Assembly (NCBI RefSeq): GCF_000586555.1 | Contig: NZ_AZUC01000046.1 | Span: 248,001 to 312,000, forward strand | DNA from: Sporosarcina sp. D27 | GTDB lineage: Bacteria; Bacillota; Bacilli; Bacillales_A; Planococcaceae | Direction of reading: 5' to 3' | DNA: 64,000 nucleotides | In this document: positions 7,949 to 16,394 of the stretch, one piece after another | Position numbering within the stretch: position 1 is the stretch's first letter | Layout: every line of letters begins with the position of its first letter | Made by a program: the position numbers and the translations under genes | The notes under the pieces: generated by a model | What the model was told of the DNA's origin: nothing | What the model saw: only the letters and a program-made list of their open reading frames with translations | Database searches by the model: none

Positions 7949-8033
7949 AACAGTACCTTGCAATGAACACTACTGAATGGTATCCTATTAGTAACGGTAC
8001 TTCATTTAAATTGGTACTGTTCATTAAACAGTA
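7949..8033 (+). promoter_or_regulatory. Palindrome-rich operator region upstream of padR
   Basis: A perfect inverted repeat TACTGTT-N5-AACAGTA (8015-8033) lies just before the padR ribosome-binding site. In addition AACAGTACC (7949-7957) is the exact reverse complement of GGTACTGTT (8013-8021), and CACTACTG matches CAGTAGTG in inverse order. PadR proteins usually autoregulate through such inverted repeats, so this is the likely operator. The rest of 7788-7948 holds nothing I can identify. Confidence 0.6.
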
Positions 8034-8053
8034 GTGAAAGGTGGGAAACATTT

Positions 8054-8377
8054 GTGAACATCCAGTTTAAGAAAGGTGTCTTGAACCTTTGCGTGCTAGT
8101 CCTTCTTGACAAACAGGATCGCTATGGCTATGAATTGGTTCAAAAGATTTCAGATCAAATCGCGATCTCAGAAGGATCCGTCTACCCCCTCTTACGTCGT
8201 TTAACTAAAGAAGGGTATTTCACGACATACCTAAAAGAATCCACGGAAGGTCCGCCACGTAAATACTACACACTGACGGATACAGGACGTGAATATCTGA
8301 ACGAACAACTAGAAGAATGGAAGCATTTTTCTCAAGGTGTAAACACACTTATTAAGGAGGGTATCAAAAATGACTGA
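8054..8377 (+). CDS. PadR family transcriptional regulator
   Basis: A 107-residue winged-helix protein: [18 protein letters not shown], then the recognition helix [19 protein letters not shown] and the wing [21 protein letters not shown], all typical of PadR (PF03551). It uses a GTG start with AGGTGG nine bases upstream. It overlaps the next gene (HAAS-DUF4097) by eight bases, the arrangement seen in many Bacillales PadR/HAAS pairs, in which the regulator controls both genes, commonly in cell-envelope stress. Regulation is likely through the palindromes at 7949-8033. Confidence 0.9.
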   Translation: MNIQFKKGVLNLCVLVLLDKQDRYGYELVQKISDQIAISEGSVYPLLRRLTKEGYFTTYLKESTEGPPRKYYTLTDTGREYLNEQLEEWKHFSQGVNTLIKEGIKND

Positions 8378-9398
8378 AAAACAATACATTACGGAACTTG
8401 AAGGATTGTTGAGCCGGCTTCCTTTAGAGGAGCGCCAGGACATCGTACAGGACATTCGGGAATACTTCGTTGACGGTCGCGAAGACGGTAAATCGGATGA
8501 TGAAATCACAGGGTCTTTAGGATCTCCTATCTCAATTGCCAATGAACTACTCGCATCTTATCCTGAGCCAAGTAAAGTAATTCAGACAGATGCTACTAGT
8601 GAAGTCATCCGCATCCAAGATGATAGTTTCAAGGACATATCCATTGACGTTCAACACGGCGTACTCCTCCTGTCCCCTTCTGAAGATCTGGTCACAACAG
8701 TAGAACTGACAGGGAGCAACGAAAAGTTAAAATTGTCCGCTGAAGTGAATGGGAATGCTCTTGTTGTTAAACTGAAAAGTCTTCGACCCAGATTTATGAT
8801 GTTCAGCTTTTCAATGAAAAGTGTAGTTTTGAAAGTTTCAATACCTAAGAAACTGTATGATGCCATTTCTTTGAAAACAGACAATGGCAGAATCTGCGCT
8901 GAAAAGTTGCTAAGTCAATCACTTCGAGTTAATTCAGACAATGGGCGTATTCAATTGCGAGAGGTTGCAACTCGATTACTCGAGTCAAAAACGGATAACG
9001 GTCGTATTGAAGTCACGAATACACAGTCGGACCGCATCATCGCAAAAACTGATAATGGTCGGATCGAAATGCGTCATGTTGAAGCAGATACTATCGGGGT
9101 AGAAACAGATAACGGACGTATTGAACTGAGTCATGTAAATGGAAATATCGTCGGTGAAACCGACAATGGTCGTATTACACTGCTCACAAATAGTCTGGAT
9201 CGTAACATTGATATGCAAACAGATAACGGTAGTATACTGATTCAATCTGAAGTTAAGCCGACAAATGTAATCATTCAAACGAAAACCGCTCATGGTCGAG
9301 TAGACGTGTTCGGTGAAAACAACTCACGTACAGAATTTGGAGCAGGTGAGCATAAAATCCACCTAAAATCAGATAATGGACGAATTACCGTCCAATAA
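8370..9398 (+). CDS. HAAS-domain protein with DUF4097 beta-strand repeats
   Basis: The N-terminal 60 residues ([21 protein letters not shown] ... [16 protein letters not shown]) form the HAAS/DUF1700-type helical domain found with PadR partners. From about residue 80 the protein is beta-rich, with DNGRI or a close variant repeated nine times at intervals of about 18-24 residues (for example KTDNGRI, NSDNGRI, ETDNGRI), the DUF4097 pattern of a beta-solenoid adhesin-like fold, as in YvlB/LiaX. No signal peptide or membrane helix is visible, so it probably works in the cytoplasm or at the membrane through a partner. Translation is coupled to padR by overlap. Confidence 0.85.
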   Translation: MTEKQYITELEGLLSRLPLEERQDIVQDIREYFVDGREDGKSDDEITGSLGSPISIANELLASYPEPSKVIQTDATSEVIRIQDDSFKDISIDVQHGVLLLSPSEDLVTTVELTGSNEKLKLSAEVNGNALVVKLKSLRPRFMMFSFSMKSVVLKVSIPKKLYDAISLKTDNGRICAEKLLSQSLRVNSDNGRIQLREVATRLLESKTDNGRIEVTNTQSDRIIAKTDNGRIEMRHVEADTIGVETDNGRIELSHVNGNIVGETDNGRITLLTNSLDRNIDMQTDNGSILIQSEVKPTNVIIQTKTAHGRVDVFGENNSRTEFGAGEHKIHLKSDNGRITVQ

Positions 9399-9425
9399 GT
9401 TAATTTACTAGGAGTAACATAGAAC

Positions 9426-9458
9426 AAAAAAACAGAGATAACATGTCTCTGTTTTTTT
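9426..9458. terminator. Bidirectional terminator between convergent genes
   Basis: AAAAAAACAGAGA pairs perfectly with TCTCTGTTTTTTT. The A-run and T-run allow termination from both sides, matching the convergent HAAS and epimerase genes. Confidence 0.9.
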
Positions 9459-9483
9459 GCTTCGAAATAATAAGTCATTAATC

Positions 9484-9891
9484 TTAAGTATAGCTGCATA
9501 ACTCAAATAATGTTCCCTCTGTAGAGGCTGGATTTATATAAATGAGCCGTCTTCCTCGTACGTTCGTGCGTAAAGTGTCCTCAAGAAAACGGATGCCTTT
9601 TTCTTTTGCATCCAGAATTGCTTTGTCTAAATCGTCAACACGATACGCAATATGATGAACACCTTTCCCCTTTTGCCTAATAAACCTCGCAATCGGTGAG
9701 TCTCGATTTGTCGGTTCAAGCAGTTCAATGGTTTGTCCGTTGGTTTGCACAACCGCAACATGCACTTCAACCCCTGGCACATCACTCGTGTACTGATCTA
9801 TCAAAGATCCCTGCAGTACATCTAAATAAAAAGGAAGCGCTTCTTCAATACTTCTGACAGCAATTCCGATATGATCGAGTTCATAATCCAT
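9484..9891 (-). CDS. mce: Methylmalonyl-CoA epimerase
   Basis: The 135-residue VOC protein matches methylmalonyl-CoA epimerase along its length: DHIGIAV with metal ligand His7, VEVHVAVVQTNGQTIELLEP, GVHHIAYRVDD with His80, and FELC with Glu130. The enzyme interconverts (R)- and (S)-methylmalonyl-CoA in propionate and odd-chain/branched amino-acid catabolism. The mutase genes are not in this window, so the epimerase stands apart from its usual partners here. Its end faces the DUF4097 gene across a shared terminator. Confidence 0.85.
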   Translation of the reverse strand: MDYELDHIGIAVRSIEEALPFYLDVLQGSLIDQYTSDVPGVEVHVAVVQTNGQTIELLEPTNRDSPIARFIRQKGKGVHHIAYRVDDLDKAILDAKEKGIRFLEDTLRTNVRGRRLIYINPASTEGTLFELCSYT

Positions 9892-9920
9892 TGTCTTTCT
9901 CCTTCTGAGTACATCCAGTT

Positions 9921-10487
9921 TTAGGAATCAGTAATATTCGTTCTCCCCACTATACGTTTGACAAATTCCTCTTTATACAATGTATAGTCATTCATATCCC
10001 CGTTACCTGTCAACAAATAACTCAGCTTCAGCGCTTCGTATTCCTTCGCTAACGATTCCGAATTATTTAGCTGATCCCTAAATGATAGAAAATCATTCCA
10101 CTTCTGACCGTCGTATTCTACGAGATGAATAATATGCGTTTTCGTATCCAATTTTCCATTATCCAAGAACTTCGCGAGAACGACTTCATTTTCTAAAACG
10201 ACTTGGAGACGATAAAACTGAATGGACTTCAAACTCTTTAACAATTCAACAGATACGTGATGGATGTCATCCACCCCGAGCGCGATATCGATCATTGGCT
10301 TTGCTTTGATCCCGTTAATTGAAGTGCTTCCGATATGTTCAATCCGGTTGAAAGCCATTCCAGTTGCCTCGTGGATTTGTTGCTGTGTCTTTAGAAATTC
10401 CTGTTTCCACCCAACTTGGGGTTCCACAAGCTGGATTTCACCTCGAACTAATCCTAAAATGATAGCAATTACCTCCTCAATATACAC
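9921..10487 (-). CDS. GrpB (UPF0157) nucleotidyltransferase-fold protein
   Basis: RIEHIGSTSINGIKAKPMIDIALGVDD is the conserved nucleotidyltransferase-like GSTS...K-P-x-IDI core of the GrpB/UPF0157 family, whose reaction is not established. Homologues begin LGL.RGE, which here follows an ATT codon at 10460; AGGAGG lies eleven bases upstream of it and also within the frame. The annotated GTG at 10487 has no ribosome-binding site, so a non-canonical ATT start is plausible. It is 15 bp downstream of the zinc-ribbon gene and likely in the same transcript. Confidence 0.75.
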   Translation of the reverse strand: MYIEEVIAIILGLVRGEIQLVEPQVGWKQEFLKTQQQIHEATGMAFNRIEHIGSTSINGIKAKPMIDIALGVDDIHHVSVELLKSLKSIQFYRLQVVLENEVVLAKFLDNGKLDTKTHIIHLVEYDGQKWNDFLSFRDQLNNSESLAKEYEALKLSYLLTGNGDMNDYTLYKEEFVKRIVGRTNITDS

Positions 10488-10502
10488 TAAATCATTGAAT
10501 CA

Positions 10503-10796
10503 TTATTGCTTTAAACTCATCCCTTGTTCTTTCAGTGCCGCCTTTAGTTTAGGAATTGAAGCTGGCCCTACTCCGTGCAACTTTAAGAGTTTTTTCTCAG
10601 AAAACGAAGCGAGAATCTCAAGTGAATGAATCCCGTTAATCTCTAATGCACGTCTTGCAGGTGCTGATAGTTGTGAGAGAAAGCCGCTTTCAGGTTTTCG
10701 TTCCTTTTCACACTTTGGACAAGTTGGACAATCACTTTTCTTGTAATACCGATGCCCTTTGTCACAAGTTCTCAAGTCTCCTGGAGATTTGTTCAC
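10503..10796 (-). CDS. Zinc-ribbon plus RNA polymerase alpha-CTD-like HhH protein
   Basis: The 97-residue protein has an N-terminal zinc-binding pattern (C-x-x-GH ... CPTCPKC) followed by LSAPARRALEINGIHSLEILASFSEKKLLKLHGVGPASIPKLKAAL, which resembles the helix-hairpin-helix fold of the RNA polymerase alpha subunit C-terminal domain (LGVGPASIPKL-like). DNA binding is a reasonable inference; no target is known. Four cysteines and a histidine are available for metal. Confidence 0.7.
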   Translation of the reverse strand: MNKSPGDLRTCDKGHRYYKKSDCPTCPKCEKERKPESGFLSQLSAPARRALEINGIHSLEILASFSEKKLLKLHGVGPASIPKLKAALKEQGMSLKQ

Positions 10797-10881
10797 GCGA
10801 AGTCCCCTTTCTATTCAACCCTGTTTCTGTAACTCTTTTCGCTTCATGATAATCTTAAGTATACTTGCTTAAGTTGCTACT

Positions 10882-11202
10882 CTATGAAGTACCATTATTT
10901 CTAAATCGTTCACCTGTATTCGTAAAGATAATCATGAAAATTATTATGCCGAGGAATAACGCCAGACCAAGATACAGTAGCCAAGGAATATTAAGAATGT
11001 CACTCATGATCCAAAACACCATACTAAAAGATAAAGCAAACATCATCTTCCCCATAAACTTACATAATCCAATTGTATCGTAAGTTGCTTTCTCATCCTC
11101 TGTCATCGTGTTATACCCAGCAATAAGGTCCGCCCCTTTTCCTTTGATAAAGAGCGTCCCCAATCCTGAAAATAACAAGATTAATAATATGGATACAACC
11201 AC
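10882..11202 (-). CDS. DUF3784 family membrane protein
   Basis: The 106 residues show three hydrophobic segments: an N-terminal helix (VSILLILLFSGLGTLFI), then KGADLIAGYNTMTEDEKATYD which is the DUF3784 signature loop, then two helices around FALSFSMVFWIM and LLYLGLALFLGIIIFMIIF. Function unknown; usually a small integral membrane protein of Firmicutes. It has a GTG or ATG start close to a weak ribosome-binding site. Confidence 0.7.
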   Translation of the reverse strand: MVVSILLILLFSGLGTLFIKGKGADLIAGYNTMTEDEKATYDTIGLCKFMGKMMFALSFSMVFWIMSDILNIPWLLYLGLALFLGIIIFMIIFTNTGERFRNNGTS

Positions 11203-11271
11203 CTAACCCCACCTTTTCCAGCTATCTACAACCTATAACAACACAAAATTATCAATCATCTTTAAATAATT

Positions 11272-11724
11272 TTATAAACTTCGCGTCAACAGAATACGAT
11301 CCCTACACTGGATGCCATTCTCAAAAATCGCTTCCGGATAATGAACAACAAAATGATCTGGTTCTACACCAACTATTCGGAATCCACACTTTTGATAAAG
11401 CGCTAACTGCCCAATGCTTGAATTACCTGTCGCGACATGAAGAGTAGTATATCCATGGCTTCCAGCCACTTGAATAGCATCCAACACTAATTTCTTACCG
11501 ATTCCTCTCCCTTGCAAATCTTCTGCTACCGCCACATTCATTAGCTCAACATGTCCAGAACTCGTTTGCAACAATACATAGGCACCAATAATCCGTTGAT
11601 TGCTCTCTGCTACAAAACAATCACCTTTTTCCACATATTCTTCAATCATTTTTATTGATGGATCTGCCAACAATAATAAGTCCATTGGCGGTTTTTCATC
11701 TGAATTCAGTTTTCGAATCTGCAT
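11272..11724 (-). CDS. GNAT family N-acetyltransferase
   Basis: A 150-residue GNAT: MNVAVAEDLQGRGIGKKLVLDAI is motif A with the Q-G-R-G-I-G acetyl-CoA loop, and NSSIGQLALYQKCGFRIVGVE is motif B. The N-terminal SDEKPPMDLLLLADPS is not diagnostic. The C-terminal extension (VHYPEAIFENGIQCRDRILLTRSL) is typical of B. subtilis YvbK-type members. The acceptor is unknown. It precedes a second GNAT gene of the RimJ/RimL type by 18 bp. Confidence 0.8.
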   Translation of the reverse strand: MQIRKLNSDEKPPMDLLLLADPSIKMIEEYVEKGDCFVAESNQRIIGAYVLLQTSSGHVELMNVAVAEDLQGRGIGKKLVLDAIQVAGSHGYTTLHVATGNSSIGQLALYQKCGFRIVGVEPDHFVVHYPEAIFENGIQCRDRILLTRSL

Positions 11725-11742
11725 TATTTATCACCTTCAATC

Positions 11743-12279
11743 TTATAGTGACTTATTTTTTAATAAAGAATAAATATAAGTATCATGAGCAACACCGTCT
11801 TGATACATATAACTTTTTAAAGTCCCTTCTCTCTCAAAGCCCAGTTTCATCAACAATTTGTTTGATGCATCATTTTCTAGAAATACAACTGCCCCTATTC
11901 GAGTCAGTTCCATGACATTAAAGCCATATGAAAGAATCTCAGCTACCGCTTCTTGAGCATATCCATATCCCCAGTTATCAGGGTGGAGGTCGTATCCTAT
12001 TTCTGCTCGTTTATGTCTTGGTGACCAAAGATGAAATCCAATCGTACCTATAAGTTCATTCGTCTTTTTACATTCAATCCCCCAGCGTATTCCTCTTTTT
12101 TCACAATAATTTTTACTAAAAAGCTCGATTAAGTTTTCGGCGTCTTCTATTTTCTGAAAGGAATCTTGTCCATAATAACGAGTTACCTCATCAGAAGAAA
12201 AATACGAGAAGATACGATTTGCATCCTCATTCTTAATTTCTCTCAATCGAATTCTTTCGGTTTCTAGTATAGGAAACAC
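11743..12279 (-). CDS. RimJ/RimL-type GNAT acetyltransferase
   Basis: The C-terminal 178 residues are a GNAT of the Acetyltransf_3 kind: LETERIRLREIKNEDANRIF at the start, IGTIGFHLWSPRHKRAEIGYDLHPDNWGYGYAQEAVAEIL with the acetyl-CoA loop, and NDASNKLLMKLGFEREGTLK. I set the start at a GTG (12279) because GGAGGAG lies six bases upstream; the frame is open for 30 more codons that lack protein-like character. Such enzymes acetylate ribosomal proteins or small molecules. Confidence 0.8.
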   Translation of the reverse strand: MFPILETERIRLREIKNEDANRIFSYFSSDEVTRYYGQDSFQKIEDAENLIELFSKNYCEKRGIRWGIECKKTNELIGTIGFHLWSPRHKRAEIGYDLHPDNWGYGYAQEAVAEILSYGFNVMELTRIGAVVFLENDASNKLLMKLGFEREGTLKSYMYQDGVAHDTYIYSLLKNKSL

Positions 12280-12529
12280 TCTAATCTCCTCCTTGAATAA
12301 TGCATCAGCGTAAACGAAAATAATATTTTCCAACTCTCCCAAATACCCTTTTGAATTCGAAAAATACATACATTAATCGAACTTCCAGCCACGCAACCTA
12401 TTGCCACGTTAACCCTATCTTTTCCGAAAACCAATCTGTAAATAGAAAGGTAAAATGACTCTTGAACACATCCGTCCCACAATTCCAGCTATATATATAT
12501 CAATTTTATGTAAGGTACTGTCCATTCAT

Positions 12530-13009
12530 TTATTCGATAACGATAAGTCCATCACCATCATAATCAAATGTAATAAATGCCTTTGCGAATTTAGTATTGA
12601 CTTGCAAGATCCTCTCATCAATATGATAGAATGTACCATTCAAACATGGTTCGACTGTGAGAAAAACAAAGTCATTCATCTCTGCAAGCAGCCGGAACAA
12701 ATGAAACAGATCATCTTCTACTAGTAAATCTTGCCGTCTCACGAGAAAATATGAATAAATTAAGCGCTTTCTCTTAATAACAGAAGTTGGTTGAATTGAC
12801 TTCATTGCCTCCAGCAAATATTTGTGGAAGTCCTCTGTACATTCAACTCCAATACCGAAAAATGAGCCTTCCATCTTCTCTACAAGGTTTTTTAACTGAT
12901 TATCTTCTTCCACATCGATATAGGTAACATCATTATAGTTCTCCAAAAAATAATTTGATAATTTATCAATTTTGTCCTCATGTAACCTGATTAGATTATT
13001 TTCCTTCAT
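12530..13009 (-). CDS. Uncharacterised 159-residue protein
   Basis: I do not recognise this family. It is soluble, acidic, and rich in aromatic residues in its second half (FVFLTVEPCLNGTFYHIDERI); it ends FDYDGDGLIVIE, an Asp-rich turn. No signal peptide, membrane helix or catalytic motif stands out. The start has the ribosome-binding site AGGAGAGACGCT upstream. It follows a membrane protein gene by 20 bp and is probably in the same transcript, which could hint at an antitoxin or immunity role, but nothing in the sequence confirms that. Confidence 0.55.
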   Translation of the reverse strand: MKENNLIRLHEDKIDKLSNYFLENYNDVTYIDVEEDNQLKNLVEKMEGSFFGIGVECTEDFHKYLLEAMKSIQPTSVIKRKRLIYSYFLVRRQDLLVEDDLFHLFRLLAEMNDFVFLTVEPCLNGTFYHIDERILQVNTKFAKAFITFDYDGDGLIVIE

Positions 13010-13029
13010 AGCGTCTCTCCTACATGTTA

Positions 13030-13458
13030 TTACCTTTCCAAATGAATCATCTCAGGGATTGAACCCTCTTCCACACCATACCCAGACTGAGAAATCTCAT
13101 TTCCATTTTCGATATAATATTCGTATATCACACCAGGTTCTGTATCGAAATATACACTAATCACATACGGGTTCAAATGTGCAAATCCCGCTTCCCGGTG
13201 AGGAACTTTTTTCATCTCCCAAGTCTCCTTGGGATACTTCTCTTTTAAATACATTTCAAGATACTCAACTTTCTTATCTTGTTGAAAGTCGATCCAATAG
13301 GGACGGGCAAGGAAAAACACACTAACTATTACAAGATACATTGCCGCAACTCCAAAAAAACGTTTTCTCCATTTTCCTTTTAAAATAACAGCAATCATAA
13401 AAATAGTGAGTAAGCCACCACTTGAGATGAGTAATTCAATAATGGAAATGGGGTGCAT
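13030..13458 (-). CDS. Small membrane protein with extracytoplasmic C-terminus
   Basis: The start is the ATG at 13458, with GGAGGAAAGAGG upstream. Two membrane helices (about 5-22 and 31-49) precede a charged domain of about 85 residues containing YLEMYLKEKYPKETWEMKKV and PYVISVYFDTEPGVIYEYY. This resembles DUF3139-type small proteins in layout, but I cannot assign it firmly. The following 20-bp spacing to the uncharacterised gene suggests one transcript. Confidence 0.55.
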   Translation of the reverse strand: MHPISIIELLISSGGLLTIFMIAVILKGKWRKRFFGVAAMYLVIVSVFFLARPYWIDFQQDKKVEYLEMYLKEKYPKETWEMKKVPHREAGFAHLNPYVISVYFDTEPGVIYEYYIENGNEISQSGYGVEEGSIPEMIHLER

Positions 13459-13792
13459 CCTCTTTCCTCCTGTGCTATTTAGATAGGACAAGCCGAAGAG
13501 ATGGAGTGTCACAATACAAATGAATAACTTCTTAAAACTTCAGTCATAAATTCCAGAATTCCAGTCAGCATGTTGCATATCTTGACTTTTACATGTTTTA
13601 AGAAGTCAACTGTGATAAGAAAAAAAGTGCTTATCAACGGAATACATCTATGTTTTTTTACTTGCAGTGGATATGGACATGTCGAATCGGGCTCCTTATC
13701 AATATTTAAATTCCAGAATAGACTGCTTCCTTCATTTGTAGTTGAAGCAATTTGTCTAACTCCCAGATATTCTTCCTACCACATCCCCACAT

Positions 13793-13903
13793 TCAACCAT
13801 GTACCCATCGTACTCCATTCACCTCAGACATATAAATAGACGTTTGAATTTTGGAATCTTTAACGATGTCGGAGCTACTTTTCTCCTGTAACCTATCATT
13901 CAC
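13793..13903 (-). other. Possible 36-residue ORF or gene remnant in a 469-bp spacer
   Basis: In the spacer 13459-13927 a GTG at 13903 with GGAG upstream opens 36 codons (VNDRLQEKSSSDIVKDSKIQ, then TSIYMSEVNGVRWVHG). Its composition is protein-like but it matches nothing I know. The remainder of the spacer shows no gene or clear signal. Treat as a weak candidate. Confidence 0.25.
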
Positions 13904-13927
13904 GTCTACCACTCCGCACTTATTAAT

Positions 13928-14479
13928 TTACCTTTTCACAATGACATCACTCCATATTTTATCCCAGCTTTTTTGACTTACTCTCTCAAGATAGACAGAA
14001 TTGAGGTCACTCGTTTCATCAAAATTAGGAGTAGGTCTAACATATTTGCAGAACAAATCGTTTAATCCATATGGAGCCATAACTTCTAGCTCATTATTTA
14101 ATAACCGAATCGCAACTGCTGTTGGTGTTTCAGGGAAGTTTGCGACTCCGTCAAAAGACGAATAATAGGGAGGTAAACCATTTTTCTCGTGCATCCTCGC
14201 TTGGTTCTTAACAGACCATGGCAGTGCTGACAAAACCGCTTTTAGTTTTGCTTCTAATCGCTTCTCTATGACAATACTAGTATCTTCTTCATCAAAGTAA
14301 ATCACATCAATATCATTAACAGGCGTTGAAATATCATCTAACACATCCCAGATTTTGTTTCGGAGATATCCTGCGCAAACCCAGGCATCTGGTAGATGTA
14401 ATTCCTCTACCGCTTGCAATACGGATAGGAACACTTCGTCATTTGAGATGATTTTCTTAAGTTCTTGATCATAATTCAT
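13928..14479 (-). CDS. Nucleotidyltransferase family protein (PF06042-like)
   Basis: The 183 residues begin with a helical segment, then AWVCAGYLRNKIWDVL and NDIDVIYFDEED, the active-site pattern of the NTP_transf_6 group, followed by KNQARMHEKNGLPPYYSSFDGVANFPETPTAVAIRL and APYGLNDLFCKYVRPTPNF. This group is widespread in bacteria; its acceptor is unknown. Aspartates of DIDV would bind the metal. It stands alone with its own ribosome-binding site. Confidence 0.8.
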   Translation of the reverse strand: MNYDQELKKIISNDEVFLSVLQAVEELHLPDAWVCAGYLRNKIWDVLDDISTPVNDIDVIYFDEEDTSIVIEKRLEAKLKAVLSALPWSVKNQARMHEKNGLPPYYSSFDGVANFPETPTAVAIRLLNNELEVMAPYGLNDLFCKYVRPTPNFDETSDLNSVYLERVSQKSWDKIWSDVIVKR

Positions 14480-14525
14480 AGATTTAGCTCCTTACACTTC
14501 GAAGCAAAGTTGACTGATTCCATCT

Positions 14526-14879
14526 TTAACTAATGAAAAACGTAAAGAGCACAACTAAAACAAAAACAGCTGGTATTCCCATTAGATTACGTTTATCTTT
14601 AACTGACAATTGATGTGTATGATGCTGATCTACAGGCTTGAAAAGAAAAACAAATAGTCCTGCAATTGCAATGACCACAAATCCTATTCCTATGATGCCA
14701 AAGCCCATTCCTTCGAATCCGCCAAGCAATAGAATACTAGCGACAATAATAACAATCCCAGAAAATGCTGTCACTACTGATGCAATATAACGCTTTTCAC
14801 TTCGTTTTGTAAGAATATAGATGAAAGAAAATAGCAAAAATCCAAGAATGAGACCAATCCCGATTGGAACAAAAATCAT
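14526..14879 (-). CDS. YesK-like small membrane protein
   Basis: The 117 residues contain four hydrophobic segments separated by short basic or histidine loops (TKRSEKRYIAS, KPVDQHHTHQLSVKDKRN) and a glycine-rich helix pair (LLLGGFEGMGFGIIGIGFVVIAIAGL). The hydrophobic pattern resembles the YesK family, but the evidence is weak. No function can be proposed. Confidence 0.5.
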   Translation of the reverse strand: MIFVPIGIGLILGFLLFSFIYILTKRSEKRYIASVVTAFSGIVIIVASILLLGGFEGMGFGIIGIGFVVIAIAGLFVFLFKPVDQHHTHQLSVKDKRNLMGIPAVFVLVVLFTFFIS

Positions 14880-14992
14880 ATAATCTACTCCCTTAACTCA
14901 ATTTAATAGTAATGACCATTCTAAACCTCAGTTATTTATTTTGTGAAAGTGGTTTTTTATGGAACTCCACACACCGCAATGTATCCTATGAA

Positions 14993-15346
14993 TTAGTTCA
15001 TCTTCTCTCTAATTTTGTCTTGTATCATGATGACATTTGTTTTCAAAATACTCTCTGGATAGACAGGATCGATACAATCATTCCAAAATTCTAAATGCTT
15101 CTTGTCGACTAAACTATCCGAAAACACGACATCCCCGGGTTGCATGCCCTGATAGGAAACCCAATACAAATACATAACGCCTTCTATCGTTTCTTCAAAA
15201 ATGGATTCAACATACATTTTTTCTGTAGGAAGTGTTTTCTTCACCTCTTCTAAATGCGTCGTCAAGAATTCCATCCATTCCCGTGCTTTTTCTTCTTTAC
15301 CCACGATGACTCGAAAGCGTTCTAATTCCACATGAAGTTTACTCAT
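14993..15346 (-). CDS. DUF6176 family protein
   Basis: The 117 residues show the pattern ELERFRVIVGKEEKAREWMEFL, TLPTEKMYVESIFEE and MYLYWVSYQGM that I associate with DUF6176, a small alpha/beta barrel family of unknown function. No signal or membrane segment. It stands alone on the minus strand with a clear ATG. Confidence 0.6.
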   Translation of the reverse strand: MSKLHVELERFRVIVGKEEKAREWMEFLTTHLEEVKKTLPTEKMYVESIFEETIEGVMYLYWVSYQGMQPGDVVFSDSLVDKKHLEFWNDCIDPVYPESILKTNVIMIQDKIREKMN

Positions 15347-15394
15347 ATTCTATTCCTCTTTTCTTTGTATGTTTCTATACTAGTCAGGACCAGA

Positions 15395-15813
15395 TTAAGG
15401 AAGCACTCCTAACAGATTCGCGACTATTATAGAGAGTAAAAAACCAGAGAATAGCATCATTTCAATGAGTGTCGCAATATATTGATTTTTACTTTTTGCG
15501 TACTTTTTTCCATATATGCAGTAACCGACTCATTCACAATATTCATAAACAATATATAAGAGAGGAGGAGTGTAAACCAAGTATCTATTGGTGCGTTATT
15601 TGACAGATAGAGATAGCTCATTACAACTAACCCTGCCAACGAAACTCCTCTTAGAATCCATTCGATTTTGAAATGTTTGTCACTTACGTATTGGTTGAAC
15701 AAAATACTTTTCTTTTCAGTTTTCAGCAATTTTCTCGTAACATATTCAGTCAATATCTGAACTAAGGTAAAACCTATCATTAAAGTCAATAGCATATAAC
15801 TTGAATAATCCAC
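15395..15813 (-). pseudogene. DUF4181 membrane protein, frameshifted in an A-run
   Basis: Codons 1-102 translate normally (MDYSSYMLLTLMIG ... AYMEK), then the frame ends 16 codons later at 15457. Adding one base to the A6 run at 15504-15509 restores KKYAKSKNQYIATLIEMMLF and a stop at 15395, giving 139 residues, exactly the length of the paralogue at 17748, whose matching segment reads MQKKYAEHKNEYIPTLVQL. I therefore call a one-base loss in a homopolymer, either real decay or a sequence error. The family is a multi-helix membrane protein of unknown role. Confidence 0.8.
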
Positions 15814-15941
15814 ATCTATCTAGCCCCTTCTTAAATTACCGATTGTCTTTTCAGACTGTTATTAGGGGAATTATGTCCTTCATTTGGTGGATTTGTTAAT
15901 GATCATTCATCTGACCTTACAGGCAATAAAGTCATACACTC

Positions 15942-16223
15942 TTAAAACTTTACATCCCCTGTAAAACTCTTGCGTTTTTTCTGGATGAATAAAAGGAAAC
16001 ACCAACAAACCAATGTTCCACTAACAAATGACAACACGATTATGTAAGGAGAAAAAGTCACTCCAAATGCAACTTCACTTTTTAAGATATCAATCTTCTT
16101 CCAAGCCGTTTCAATATCTGGTCGATAGATAAGTGTCTTGATAAAACCAGATGACAGCATTCCTACTAAATAGATGACATGTATAACGAGAGAGATAACG
16201 ATTGCTTGAATGATAATTTTCAC
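15942..16223 (-). CDS. Small two-helix membrane protein
   Basis: The GTG at 16223 has GGAGGTG five bases upstream, giving 93 residues. Two membrane helices are visible (IIIQAIVISLVIHVIYLVGML and IVLSFVSGTLVCWCFLLFI) around a polar loop (IYRPDIETAWKKIDILKSEV), and a basic tail follows. No family recognised. Confidence 0.5.
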   Translation of the reverse strand: MKIIIQAIVISLVIHVIYLVGMLSSGFIKTLIYRPDIETAWKKIDILKSEVAFGVTFSPYIIVLSFVSGTLVCWCFLLFIQKKRKSFTGDVKF

Positions 16224-16394
16224 AAACTCACCTCCAGGGAATTCCAGATTTATATAAGTAACCACAAGTTGTATCTCTCAAGAATTCTATAATTCAGGTG
16301 CTAGTCATTCATAAACGATGATAAAAATCCGGTCGTACTTAAGAGGATATTCAACATCCAATAATGAACTTGTTTTTTATCGAGGAGTCCTCCA

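Noticed and set aside
12264-12482. 72-codon minus-strand ORF upstream of the RimL-like gene
   Set aside because: Overlaps the true gene's region in another frame, with no ribosome-binding site.
13570-13839. 89-codon plus-strand ORF in a spacer
   Set aside because: No ribosome-binding site; composition unlike proteins (rich in Ser, His, Pro and Cys).
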